Positions 1 through 10,718 of a DNA stretch of 64,000 nucleotides are shown here, piece after piece (the first letter of the stretch is position 1; every line of letters starts with the position of its first letter). The notes below the pieces were generated by a model, which saw only the letters and a program-made list of their open reading frames with translations, made no database searches and was not told the DNA's origin. The DNA lies in NCBI RefSeq assembly GCF_035594125.1, contig NW_026973701.1, positions 475,001 to 539,000 of the forward strand. The letters are read 5' to 3'. The stretch comes from Scylla paramamosain (taxonomy: Eukaryota; Arthropoda; Malacostraca; Decapoda; Portunidae). The position numbers were made by a program, and so were the translations under genes.

Positions 1-61
1 AAGTGCACGCCAACAACAATCACAGTTCCAGCTTTTCTGCGCATTTCTCTTTCTGAGCACG

Positions 62-315
62 AAAAACTACCGTGGCCATTACGTGTTTCTGGATAACAAC
101 TCCCACACACACACAAAAAAAAAAAAAAAAGTAAATAAATAAAAAAAATAAATAAAATAAATAAAATAAATAAAATAAACAAATAAATAAAAATAAATAA
201 TAATAAAATAAATAAATAACTCACCAAAAATGAACAAATGAATAGGAATTGCAATTTACATCTATTCCTCCCCCCCCACCACCACCACCACCACCACCAC
301 CACCACCACCACCTC
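62..315. repeat. A-rich (TAAA)n tract followed by (CAC)n
   Basis: A-rich sequence with TAAA-type units runs from about 113 to 222, and a perfect CAC trinucleotide run from about 278 to 313. No gene is visible here; it lies downstream (minus strand) of the possible first exon at 379-495 and would be intron if that exon is real. Confidence 0.85.
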
Positions 316-378
316 TAGCAATTACATGTTCAATAACCACAAGAATTCCATCTCAAAAGAAGGAGAACTAACACTTAC

Positions 379-495
379 TTTGATCCAAAAGGCAGCACAC
401 TCCCAGACAGCGGCGGCGGGGCGGCAGTCCTTCACCCAACTGCCGCTCTGGTCAGGGCGATCAGCGGCCTTCAGGTGGTGGGCTTCAAGTTGCAT
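379..495 (-). CDS. possible first coding exon of an unrecognised host gene, running off the left edge
   Basis: On the minus strand an ATG at 495 opens 39 codons that end exactly at a consensus splice donor (GTAAGT at 378-373, phase 0). The exon lies in GC- and CpG-rich sequence, unlike the AT-rich surroundings, and an ETS-like CACTTCCGG motif lies upstream (about 541-549), as is common near housekeeping-type start sites. The peptide starts MQLEAHH and contains three Trp and two Cys; I do not recognise it. The rest of the gene would lie beyond the window. Alternatively this is a 5' UTR exon with a fortuitous ATG. The donor and the open frame are seen; the gene itself is inferred. Confidence 0.35.
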
Positions 496-619
496 TTTTC
501 CGCGGAGAAAGAGAAATGACCGCTGTGAGACAAGGGGGACGCCGGAAGTGAAAACCGTAACAGCGCCAAAAACAGAAGCGAGGTCTGTCCAAATTTGTCG
601 TTTCCAGACTTGAAAGAGA

Positions 620-1140
620 ATAGTGAGGAGAGTTTAACGATGACAATTTAAAAAAAATAAAATATTCTGGTTACATCAGTAGAATATAAAGAGGAGTTTA
701 ATGATTAACAATAAAAAAATACTGGCCATACTTCATCAACAGAGTATCACAAGAGTCTAACGATTAAGAATAACAGAATAACAAAGAAAATAGCAATAAC
801 AATAATAAAAAAAAAATACTGGTTATATTGCATCAATATAATATAAAGGAGACCTTAACGATTAATAATAAAAAAAAACACTGGCCATACCACATTAATA
901 GAACATCAACAAGAACCTAACGATTTAAGAATAACAGAAAAAAAATATTGATTATCCTACATCACTAGACTACCGACGAGATTTTAACGGTTGACAATGA
1001 TAAGTAAAAAAATAAATAAAATAAATAAATGGTGGTCATTCTGCATTAACAGACCATCAACGGGCCATCAAGATTCTACCAATACAATACAAGGGGACAC
1101 TAGTCATACTACATCAGTGGACTATCATTACGCCATACCT
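620..1140. repeat. diverged minisatellite, period about 60-65 bp
   Basis: A TAACGATT-type motif recurs at about 635, 699, 758, 855, 918 and 984. It is each time followed by an A-rich run and by ACTGG(C/T)(C/T)AT and a CATCA-AGA motif. Spacing is mostly 59-66 bp with one longer step. The copies are old and indel-rich. No gene is seen. Confidence 0.6.
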
Positions 1141-1229
1141 ACTCACAAGCTACTCGTAATACTACAGTGATGATTTAAGAATGTACAATTGCAATTCAAC
1201 AGAGGCTTCTCGACTTACACTGGCAAGAC

Positions 1230-1625
1230 AAGTTACGTCAGACGCATTTGTGACTGAACATCAATTATGAATGTGCGCTGCCTTCACATTCCTGCCACAG
1301 GAAAGACTCATGACTGACAGGCAGATTTTGCCAGACCTGTTCATATTTCAGCAGTAATGAGTTGTGAGTGGGCACTGTCCTCACATCACTGCCACACAAG
1401 AGCTTGGTGACTAATTGGTGGAGCACATTTAGTCACACCTATACATATTTCAACACCAGTGAGTTGTAATTCTCTACCGCCTTCACATTCCAGCCACACC
1501 AAAGCTCTGTGACTGATAGGCGGGACAGATTTAACCAAACCTATTCATATCTCAACACCAATGACTAGTTAATATCAACTGCCTTCATATTCCCGTCACA
1601 CAAGCTTGGTGACGTAACCCTCTGA
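1230..1625. repeat. diverged tandem repeat, period about 100 bp, ~3.5 copies
   Basis: The motif TCACATTCCxGCCACA recurs at about 1284, 1381, 1483 and 1585 (spacings 97, 102, 102). Each copy also carries a GTGACTxAxxGG box and a TTCATATxTCAxCACCA-type box. No coding frame is seen. Confidence 0.65.
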
Positions 1626-2252
1626 CTGCCATCTGGTACACCTTCCCTTCATCACAAAGCACTCAGATGGTTCCCTTTTGTTCTACAGCCATCTCTAAAC
1701 ATTATATAGGCTAAACTCTGGATAGCTCGTGTATTCCCTCTTTCCTTTCCTGTACGTGTTTGTGATGATCTGCAGTGGCTGAAGTCTGTGAATTGTTGGT
1801 TAAAGGAATGAAAGGGAGAAAATTGTGGTTAATCCCACAATGATATTCTTGAGCAGAGAATCGTGTGGAAATAACGTCGATGAGTTGATGTAAGTGTTTG
1901 TAAAGATCTCATACAGTGCTTTTACTACTGAAAATTGTCGGTTATCGCAATGAAAGGGAGGGCATTGAGGTTAAACACACATTAGTATTCTTATGGATAT
2001 AAAGTTAATGAGACACGAGTGGAAATAACGTTAATGAGATGACTGCTGGAGCTCCGACCGTCGACATCCCGCCATCCCTCAGCTGCTGCTAAGCGTCGCC
2101 ATGAATAATGTGCGTCACTTTGGCTATGCGCCGGTAATTGCCGCTCACTGATCACGTGATCTTCGCAAATGTTTGCCACCGATTATGTGTCAAGCACTTC
2201 ACGATGGTGGTAATGTTGTCTTGTTAGTCTTAGGTTAAACAAGTTTGTAACG

Positions 2253-2254
<2 letters not shown>
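1626..2254. other. no recognisable gene
   Basis: Unique-looking, moderately AT-rich sequence. A short imperfect duplication is visible: phrases around 1800-1860 (AATGAAAGGGAG, GTGGAAATAACGT) recur near 1945-2035. Nothing else can be supported. Confidence 0.5.
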
Positions 2255-2334
<80 letters not shown>

Positions 2335-2343
2335 GACGACACA

Positions 2344-2376
<33 letters not shown>
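2255..2376. repeat. (CT)n followed by (CA)n
   Basis: A near-perfect CT run of about 77 bp (2255-2331) is followed after 8 bp by a CA run with minor interruptions (2340-2376). Confidence 0.95.
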
Positions 2377-2382
<6 letters not shown>

Positions 2383-2537
2383 ACAGGAATGTTAAAGAAA
2401 CAAAGCAATTACGCGAAATTTCCACCACATGAGCTGCGGTCGGAAGAAGAAACTTGCGGCAGGAAACGAGTCACTTAAGGAGCTTTTTTTTTTTTTTTTT
2501 TCTTACATTTGGACAGAAAATGTTCTCGACCTCGCAC

Positions 2538-2577
<40 letters not shown>

Positions 2578-2715
2578 AGGACTACATAAAAACCGTTACT
2601 CGTTTTCAGTACTGAATTCCAGTCTTGAAGGTAAAATGAAAGGGATAGCAAAGATTTAAACCGAAAGATGAAAACTCCAAAACAAAACATTTACTGTAAC
2701 TATATTTCTGTACGG

Positions 2716-2771
<56 letters not shown>

Positions 2772-3832
2772 TAAAAATAACACAACTCCAAACTTCCCCC
2801 ATAAAAAAAATAAATAAATAAAACAATATTCTTGGGGATGGAGGGGGAAGATAGGGAGTGTTCAACAAGCAATAGAGAGGGAGGGGGAAGTAGTTGGGAT
2901 GTGTGTGGTGGGGAAACCATGCCTGGGAAGGTAGCAGGGCAGAGGGAGAGAGGGGAGGAAGGAAGCAGGGTGGAGGGAGGCAGGGGGAGGCAGGACAGAG
3001 GGTGGTTGTTTATCGTGTTGTTATAAAGTATTGCAACACTAGTGCATGAGTGCCTTGTGTCTGTCATATGGCAAATAAACAATTCAATAAATGGGTAAAC
3101 CAAACAAATATCTAAGGAAAACAGACACGAGGGAAATTTTACTGGAAAATATTATAACCTAACTGAGTGAACACTAATGAGAACAAACGTAATCTATCCT
3201 ACCGCTCGTACGAAGGCCGTACCTAGTCTTACTGCGGCCTTCCTAACCAGAAACTTACGGAATTACTAACCACATCCCTTGTTGAGGAACACGTGTGTTG
3301 ATTGATGGCAACTTCGTAATGCTCCCCTTTTCTTTGTCTTCGCTAAAACACACGTGCCACGACAATAACACGTTTTTTTTTTCTCTCTCTCTCAAACAAG
3401 TTACTTTGTCCTTGCATGACTTGCACACCACGGATATAAACGAATAAAAAAAAAACATCTTTTTTCCTAACTAAATTCGCAAATTACGAGTATTGTGACT
3501 GGCTGCGCCACCTTAAGTCTCATTAGATCACGTTTCTGTGCAAAATTAACCGGTAAACAAGGGGCAAGATGGCGTAAGTACAGTACTAGCTAGACGCGGC
3601 AGAGTATTTTCCACATTATAAAAAAACACACACGTGCGGTACTCACCAGCGTGAACTGAAGGAATACTGTGAACATCCAGGAAGTTCGGGGATTTTAACT
3701 CCTGGTCGATGCACGGAAGTGAACACTCCCACAGGCTGTCCCTTGACTCCTACTGTGTTCCCGCCTTAGCTAACACAACACAACACTACCCACGTCTTCT
3801 GTACTCCAGCGCATGGCCAGTGTTTCCAGAGT

Positions 3833-3863
<31 letters not shown>

Positions 3864-5224
3864 CACCCACATAGAACAACACACACCAGTACACGCGAGG
3901 CAGCACAGCACACACGTCTTCACACTTACACAACACACAGCACACCCACTCCTGCCTGAGAGCTGACTAGTGTGACGTCAGCACTGTTGCCAAGTTACCT
4001 TTAATTCCCTTCATAGTTTGAGCCACACAGGGCCCCATGCAGGTCTGGGTCTTAGCACTGCAGGAATAGTTTTGCAATGGGTTGTTAGGTCAGTTGGTTT
4101 GAGGAGAGAGAATGGACGGTGATGTTATTTATATCACTTTATTTCTACCATCACTTTCTTCCTTCCCGTTCTCACTCTTCCTCCCTACTCCAACCAACTG
4201 TCTCCCTACACCCTCCCTCCCATGCCCTCTTCACTCCTTCCTTCTTTTCCTCCCCCACAATGCACTGCCTCTCTCTCTCTTCTCCTACCCACACTTCCTA
4301 ACCTTTTTCACTCCCTCACAGTTCCTCCCTCTTCTCTAACCTTAACCATACAACTTAAAACATAATGCAAACAGTCTCATTACAACCACTCATACATCAC
4401 TAGAAGCACCAGGCAAACATGTACAGTAGAGGACGTATCAAACATTAACACCTGGGCCACCACCGAGGAGGTGGTGTGGTCTCTGCGCATGGCAACACTG
4501 ACGGGTTCAGAGCTTCACCAGTGTCGATGTGTCACTGGGGTGAGCTGCACGCTTTGCCTCTACCATGTAAGCCCTGTCCTGCCTGAAGACTTACCAGTCT
4601 ATCAGCAGCATGTTGGGCTAACAGTAATCCTTCAGTGGTTTAGCAGTAAATCAGCTGGCAAGACATTTATTTCTCTACCCAACAATTAGGGATTAGGCCA
4701 ACCCTGCTCCACCAGCTAACACGAAACGTCATCAAACAAAAACTCGTATATGGTGTTCAGTTTTACCATCACATCTACAAAAGGATCATCTAAAAACTAC
4801 ATTTCCAGGCTTGCATAGAAGCGGCAAAGCGTTCGGCTCGCCCCAGCCACCTAGCGACACCTGTCACCTTATGCAGAGACCACACCACCGCCCCGCTGCT
4901 GGCCCAGGTGTTTGTCTCATAGCTCCCCCACTGTACCTTCCGTACCACTTAACCCTTTCATTGTTATTTACCACATCTTTCCTTAACCACCATTCACTCT
5001 GAGAACATTTTTCTCGTTGTACAGCCACCACCTCCAGGCATTGCACTTGATACAAATTGTATAATATTTAGTTTTGTATCCCCTTCTCTCTTACCGATGC
5101 TTATAAAAATTTAAGTTTTTTTTTTTTTTTAATATTGTGAGTCGTTGCATATCAAAGTGAAAGGGTTAAATAATCACAGCAGGACATATTGAGTCACTGC
5201 ATAGAGACTGCCTGTGTACCCACG
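2377..5224. other. microsatellite-bearing stretch without recognisable genes
   Basis: Holds CA runs at about 2541-2573, 2719-2769 and 3836-3860, a G/A-rich stretch at about 2840-3000, a pyrimidine-rich stretch at about 4140-4340, and scattered homopolymers. Open frames here are low-complexity or short. No RNA gene or conserved domain was recognised. Confidence 0.6.
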
Positions 5225-5651
5225 TGATTTGTGAAGGCTTGAGGACACACGATAATTACTCCCAGTGAGGTGTGCAGCACTGGATGAGGGGGTGCTGTGA
5301 ACTTATCATTAAAGCCAGCTGTGACCTCACTGAACGTTTCCCTTTGTGTCTCACAACACAAGGGGGCAGTCACAGCCTGCCCTCTAAAGACAACTCTCTT
5401 CCTCAACACAAAACTACATGCACCTAATTACACACACACCCTTCACTCAAAATAAAGAAATTATCATGGCGACTCCTACACCGGCCTCGGAGTCTCCATC
5501 TGGGAAGGGGACCACAGATGTCCCCAGGTCGGACTCCTCTTCTGGCACCGACCCTCCTCAACTTTTTTTTCATTGACTTCTGCAACATTCGTGGTCTTAG
5601 ATCTAATTTTCAATCTCTCCTCTACTAAACCTCTTCTTGTTTTCCTGAATA
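5225..5651 (+). mobile_element. 5' fragment of the Jockey-like LINE family seen at 19788-23010
   Basis: The sequence closely matches 19788-20220: the same 5' leader (CGATAATTACTCCCAGTGAG), the same start region (ATGGCGACTCCTACACC at 5466), and the same start of the endonuclease segment (ACATTCGTGGTCTTAG). It carries small deletions and stops abruptly near 5651. Only the leader and the extreme N-terminus of ORF2 survive, so it is non-functional. Confidence 0.85.
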
Positions 5652-5669
5652 TGGGGGCCCGTCCGGGAT
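5652..5669 (+). other. tRNA-Pro-like primer-binding-site sequence (possible LTR-element fragment)
   Basis: TGGGGGCCCGTCCGGGAT differs at one position from the classical tRNA-Pro-complementary primer-binding site of many retroviruses and Gypsy-like elements. It begins exactly where the LINE fragment stops. No LTR, gag or pol sequence is visible beside it, so it could be a small internal relic of an LTR element or chance. Confidence 0.3.
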
Positions 5670-6529
5670 GTTGAACATTTGTGGAGTGTAACGAGTGTTA
5701 CGTGGTCATTGTCATTGGGAGGAATTGACCTGTGTGAGATATTTCTTAAAACTGTGCCTGTATTTTTGTGTATGTTATCTTATGGTAAAGTAAGTAAAGT
5801 ATGGTAAAGTAAGTAAAGTAAAGTCAATATATTGCCATTATTTACGTTTACAAATATGTGAACACATAACAAACACATTGCTTGGCACAGTCTGTGGAGT
5901 CGTAACTCCTAAGACAGACAGATTTTAGGATAGATTAAATAACAAATTGTGGCAAGGTGAACAAGCATAAGAAGACCTTGCTAATGCAATGTAATGTAGT
6001 ATGATAGTAATGAGTACAATATCAAAATCAAAGTAAATGGGTAAACTTGACAAAACACACAATGTAAGTCAGAATACAACAGGAGCTCAACCATCATCAC
6101 AATTACAATAAAAACATTGTCCTACCAAATTCATGAAATAATTATGGTGTATCTAGGTTTGTACATGTAACAGATAAGTTTTTATTTCCTTTTTAAATTT
6201 AATTAAATTACTTCCTCTAAGCAGGATTTTTATATCCCGAGGGAGACTTGAAAAATTCTGGACCAAAATTTATAACACTATTTTTAAAAAGTTTAGTCCT
6301 GAATACAGGGTAAGGATAAATTTACATTTTTACTCCTAGTATTACAGGAATGCTCTCTAAATTTGAACATTGAATTAGGACCAATTGTTTTAAAAATCAA
6401 TAACAAAGTGAAGTATTTATGTATTGAAGACACTTTAAGAATTTTCTAGATTGGTATATTTCATCAGTTGAATCAAATTTCTTTGTATGAAAAATACATC
6501 GGAGGAACTTATTTTGTGAAACAGATAAT

Positions 6530-7681
6530 TCATTTAAGAATGAAGGCCAAGTACTCGCCCATAACGAAACACAATATGTAATATGTGGATAAAAAAAGAG
6601 TATAGTATATACTCATCTTAGCTTCCTCTGTTAAATTATGACGAATTCCATATAAGATACCAGCTATTTGTGAAAGCTTTAAGCAAACGTCACTAATATG
6701 CATTTTCCAGCTTAAATTTTCATCAACTTTAACACCTAGAAACTTGGTAGCATGGACTTGGGCTAATTTTTCACCATTTAACAATACAGTAGGAAAAACA
6801 TGCTTTATAGACCTGTTTTGAAATAATATGTAATTTGTTTTGTTAACATTAAGTTTCAAGTTATTTGATTTAATACAAAGATCGATATTACTTAACTCAC
6901 TAGCTACAGTTTCATGCAATGTATCAACATTCACATCTTTCATTAATAAGGTAGTGTCATCAGCATAAATAGTAAATTCAATTTTAGAACTAGCATTAAT
7001 TATATCATTTATGTATATTAGAAAAAGTATAGGCACTAAAATAGATCCTTGTGGTACACCTTTACTTATTTGTTCAATTGCTGAATATTTTTTATTACAG
7101 TACACACTTTGTCTTCTATTATTCCAGTAGTTCTGAAATAGCCTGTGTGTGACTCCTCTGATTCCTATGTAATTTAATTTGTAAAGCAATATATTGTGAT
7201 CAATGGTATCAAATGCTTTAGATAAGTCAATAAAGACGCCAATAACAAAATGTTTCTCCTCCAAGCATTTATAAACATTGCTTAAGAATTGTAAAATAGC
7301 CGTTTCAGTTGAATGGTGACTCCTAAAACCGTGTTGTTGTTTAACTAAATGGCTATTATCTTCTAGATATGAAATTAACCGATAAAATATTATTTTTTCA
7401 TATATTTTGCTAAATGTTGGGAGGATAGAAGTTGGTCGGTAATTGTTTATATCCGTTTTGTTACCTGATTTAAATACTGGCACTTCCTTTGCTTGTTTTA
7501 ACTGATCAGGAAAATACCCTGTGGTTAGAGAAAGGTTAACTGTGTGAGCCAAGGGAATACTTATTAAATCACAAGAGGCGTTTAGTAATGTTGGAGGTAT
7601 ATCATTATATCCTGGAGCATTACTTTTAAAAAGATTTAAAGTACGTTTGACTTCATCCTTATCAGTGGGCAGCATGTACAA
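6530..7681 (-). pseudogene. LINE reverse transcriptase domain (L2/CR1-like)
   Basis: An open frame of 383 codons carries the fingers motif (NNYRPTSILPTFSKIYEK), palm motif A (FIDLSKAFDTIDH), motif B (GVPQGSILVPILF), motif C with the catalytic YADD, and the thumb-side KFLGVKVDENLSW motif. In the intact family it primes cDNA synthesis on nicked genomic DNA. The end is abnormal: the conserved C-terminal region continues in degraded form to about 6150, recognisable from a NFGPEF-type segment but interrupted by stops. The N-terminal part of the same ORF2 lies upstream at 8258-9199, separated by frameshifts. Confidence 0.85.
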
Positions 7682-8257
7682 TGAAAATTCTGGAGCATTT
7701 GTAAGATAATTCCTGTAATTAAGATTTGCATTATCAATATCTGTTATTTTTCATAAAATGTTAATTGAATGTACTCGGAATGTCCATACAAGGAGGATTT
7801 AATTCAATAGTACTCGCATCGACAGAACTTGGTTTTCCTAGTAATGAGTTAAGTACTTTCCATTGTTTTTTTTGGGTCACCCTGATTATTATTTAATTGC
7901 TGTTTGTAATATAGTTTTTTTTTTTTTTTTTTTTTGCTGCTCGTAATATTGGTGTTAAACTATTTCGGTATTTTTTATATTTCTCTCGATAGGTAAGGGG
8001 CCATTTCCTAGCAAGTCGTTCTAATCTGTCTTTTTCCTTTATGCTAACCTTTAGAGCTGGCGTGATATCGGGACTGATATTTTTCTTTAAATTCGGTTTT
8101 ACTTCTTTAATGGGAAAATGTTTCTCAAATAATTTAAGATAAGTGATATAAAAAAAATATTAAATGACTCTTTGGGACGTGTTGAATTAATTACATCATT
8201 CCAATTTTCTAAAGCAAGTTCGTTAGTAAATTCACGAAGGGTTAAGGAAGTTATAAA

Positions 8258-9199
8258 TCATTTCTTAATGATTTTGAGCTTCTGTCTAATATCATCCATT
8301 CTAAATTGAGTAAGTATTGGAAAATGGTCAGTTATATCCGTGTCAATGATATAATTACCGATATTTTTATCTAACTGAGTGGTCCAGATATGATCAATTA
8401 AAGATGCCAATGTATTGGTAACTCTAGTTGGCCTTGTAATGATAGAAAACAATGAAAAAGAGAACATTAAGTTTATAAATTCATTAACATTGTCATTTCG
8501 GTTCAATAGATTAGTACTGAAATCTCCGAAAATGTTTATAGCTGAATATTTCTCTGCAAATACTGCAGAAAGAATATTGCTCATTGCATCATAAAAATTT
8601 TTAAAATTACCATTCGGCGGTCTATTAACACACATATATAAGCATTTTCTGGGCAAATTTATCACTTCAATACACAAGGTTTCTATGTAGTCATGAGAAA
8701 CAGTACATTTTTGTATCAATGTTGCCTCTCACTCAGAATCAGCATAAGTAGCCACCCCACCCCCATGCACATTTCGCGTATTGACGAACATATGATAGCC
8801 AGGCATATTATACAGTGAAGAAAGACTAGGATTTAATCGAATTTCAGTAAAGCCAATAATGCTAAGTTTAACAGCGATATTATGTATAACAAAATACTGA
8901 AGATTTTCAGGGATAGACCTAATATTTAGATTAAGAATTGATAAGTAGTTAGCACTTGGTGAGGAAATATTACTTAAATATACATACTCAGTTTTAGGGA
9001 TATCTAAATTGCTAAGAAAATTATATTAATTTATATCATTATTGTATTTGTCATCTTCAGTAAGTAATGGATCAAATACTAAATTTAAAAAATCATAATG
9101 TGAATCTACGTTATTAGAGAGTACAATATTATTCCTCAACATCTCATCATTTAGTGTAGCGAAAGGCAATTCACTCCACAGACTTTGGTTAGAGATCAT
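8258..9199 (-). pseudogene. LINE endonuclease (EEP family) part of ORF2, broken
   Basis: An ATG at 9199 begins an ORF2-like leader that stops near 9033. The same polypeptide type then resumes in other frames: a segment with IGFTEIRLNPS (the metal-binding Glu region) and GGGVATY, then a 153-codon frame (8719-8258) with the INIFGDF motif, the IDHIWT motif and the catalytic TDHFPI motif. These are the conserved motifs of apurinic-like LINE endonucleases that nick the target. At least two frame disruptions and one stop separate the segments. Confidence 0.8.
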
Positions 9200-9252
9200 T
9201 ATAACCAGTAATTATACAGAGACAATCAACTTATAAGAAGGAACCAGGTTAT

Positions 9253-10289
9253 TTACTTCCTGCGATTTCTGGTACGTGAAGTCTGCTGCTGTCGCTGTGT
9301 CGGGGCTGCATCTGGAGACCCATCACCACCACCAGTACCCGAGGGTGTGGGGCGGCCATGGCAGGACCCACTACCACCACCGACACCAGAGGATCCAGTG
9401 TGAGCAGAGTAGGGACCACCAGTACTCCCACCTTCACCACCAACCGATGATTCACCACCATTTGCTTCATTTGTCTGGACCACTGCTTCCGAGACGTGTC
9501 CCACAGCGCCACGAGTCGAGGCATAATTATTTCCACCTTCAGCACCAACGGATGATTCACCACCACTTGCTTCACTCGCCTGGTGCATTGCTTCCGTGAC
9601 GTCACCCACTGCTTCACGGGTCGAGACACCTTCACTGCCAGAGCTTCTTCCCTGGAGTTGATATTTAGTACTCTTATCTTTTATAATTAGCCTGGTGTGT
9701 TTGAAGAAAGGAATCTTGCCTTCTTTTCTGGCCTTCTTCATGAGAGGTATCTGACTCTTTCTAATTTCTTGGGATGCAGGGCAAAGGTCTTCATCTATAT
9801 ATATTTCAGAACCTTTCAATTTTCTAGCATTTCGCATCACTGCTTCTCGATCGCTGAACTTCTCGAATCTCGCGACAACAACACGAGAACGAGAAGGCAA
9901 CACACGTCCGGTTCTGTGAGCGCGTTCTAATTTTACAGCAGGCAACTGAAGCTTTTCTTCAATGAGCTTCGACACTGCTATGGCTGTTTCTTCCCATGTT
10001 TCACCAAGTTTTCTTCAATCTCACTTATGCGTAAATTATTTCGTCTGTTATAATCTTCTTGGTAATTCTGTCTTTGTTCAAGATCCTTAATTTGTGACTT
10101 CAAAATTTCACTTGCGAATTTCCTGAGCTCTTTTACTCCACTTTGTAGATCCTTGACTTCGGCCTGAGAAAACTCCAGGCTTCGAGTTAGGTCCTGGATG
10201 GTTACCTCTGCTTCCCGTATTCTTGACTTGAACTGGTCAACTACAAAATCCATGGCGGCATGGAAAGTCTTTTCTTGAGAATCAAGCAA
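9253..10289 (-). pseudogene. L1-type ORF1 protein (coiled coil plus RRM), one frameshift
   Basis: The first frame (10289-9978) has a long charged helix with heptads, expected to form a coiled-coil trimer, and ends in the start of an RRM (NNLRISEIEEN). A single-base frameshift near 9976-9995 moves the reading to 9975-9253, which continues the RRM and C-terminal domain (ERAHRTGR, VVVARFEKFSDRE, ARKLKGSEIYIDED). It ends in a Gly/Ser-rich tail with two similar copies of a GGESSVG-containing segment. ORF1 proteins of this type package LINE RNA. The real start codon is not clear. Confidence 0.8.
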
Positions 10290-10330
10290 GACTTTAATAA
10301 CTTCGGTATCATTGTGAAGACCAGCTAAGT

Positions 10331-10658
10331 TTCAGCACGAACAACAGAGTTCCAACACGGAAACCGAGCACAGCCAGGCACATCCGCTTGCCACCACAGC
10401 CTGTGTGTGTGTGTGTGTGTCTGTGTTAGAAGGTCCGCGCACAAGGCTGGTGAAGGTCTGAGGATGTCACTCCCGCTGTTCATCCTAATGGCTAATATAT
10501 TCGTAAAGTGATAGTAGAGAACAGGGTGATGACCAACAAACCACACTCCTCCTCGAAGGCCGCGTCCAATTAGCCACCTCATCAACATAGATACAAGTTC
10601 CAAGTAACGTTAAAGACAGTGTTCCCCTTCTCGTTTCCTTTAATCACTGAGTTGAGGG

Positions 10659-10718
<60 letters not shown>

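Larger units (their letters stand above)
5785..10330 (-). mobile_element. nearly full-length but broken L2/CR1-like LINE
   Basis: Read on the minus strand this holds, in order, an L1-type ORF1 (about 10289-9253), an apurinic-type endonuclease (about 9199-8258) and a reverse transcriptase (7681-6530), then degenerate C-terminal sequence to about 6150, a 3' UTR, and a short tandem tail of TTTACTTAC-type units near 5822-5785. Frameshifts and stops interrupt every ORF, so it is inactive. The 5' end is imprecise: the ORF1 frame is open to about 10330 but lacks an obvious ATG, suggesting 5' truncation. Confidence 0.85.

Noticed and set aside
620..1625. Regularly spaced motifs that could suggest a CRISPR-like array
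   Set aside because: Whole units are related to one another, with no constant repeat separated by unrelated spacers, and the context is eukaryotic.
3560..3590. AAGATGGCGTAAGT, an ATG running into a donor-like sequence
   Set aside because: Only one full codon precedes the donor and no supporting upstream or downstream exon was seen.
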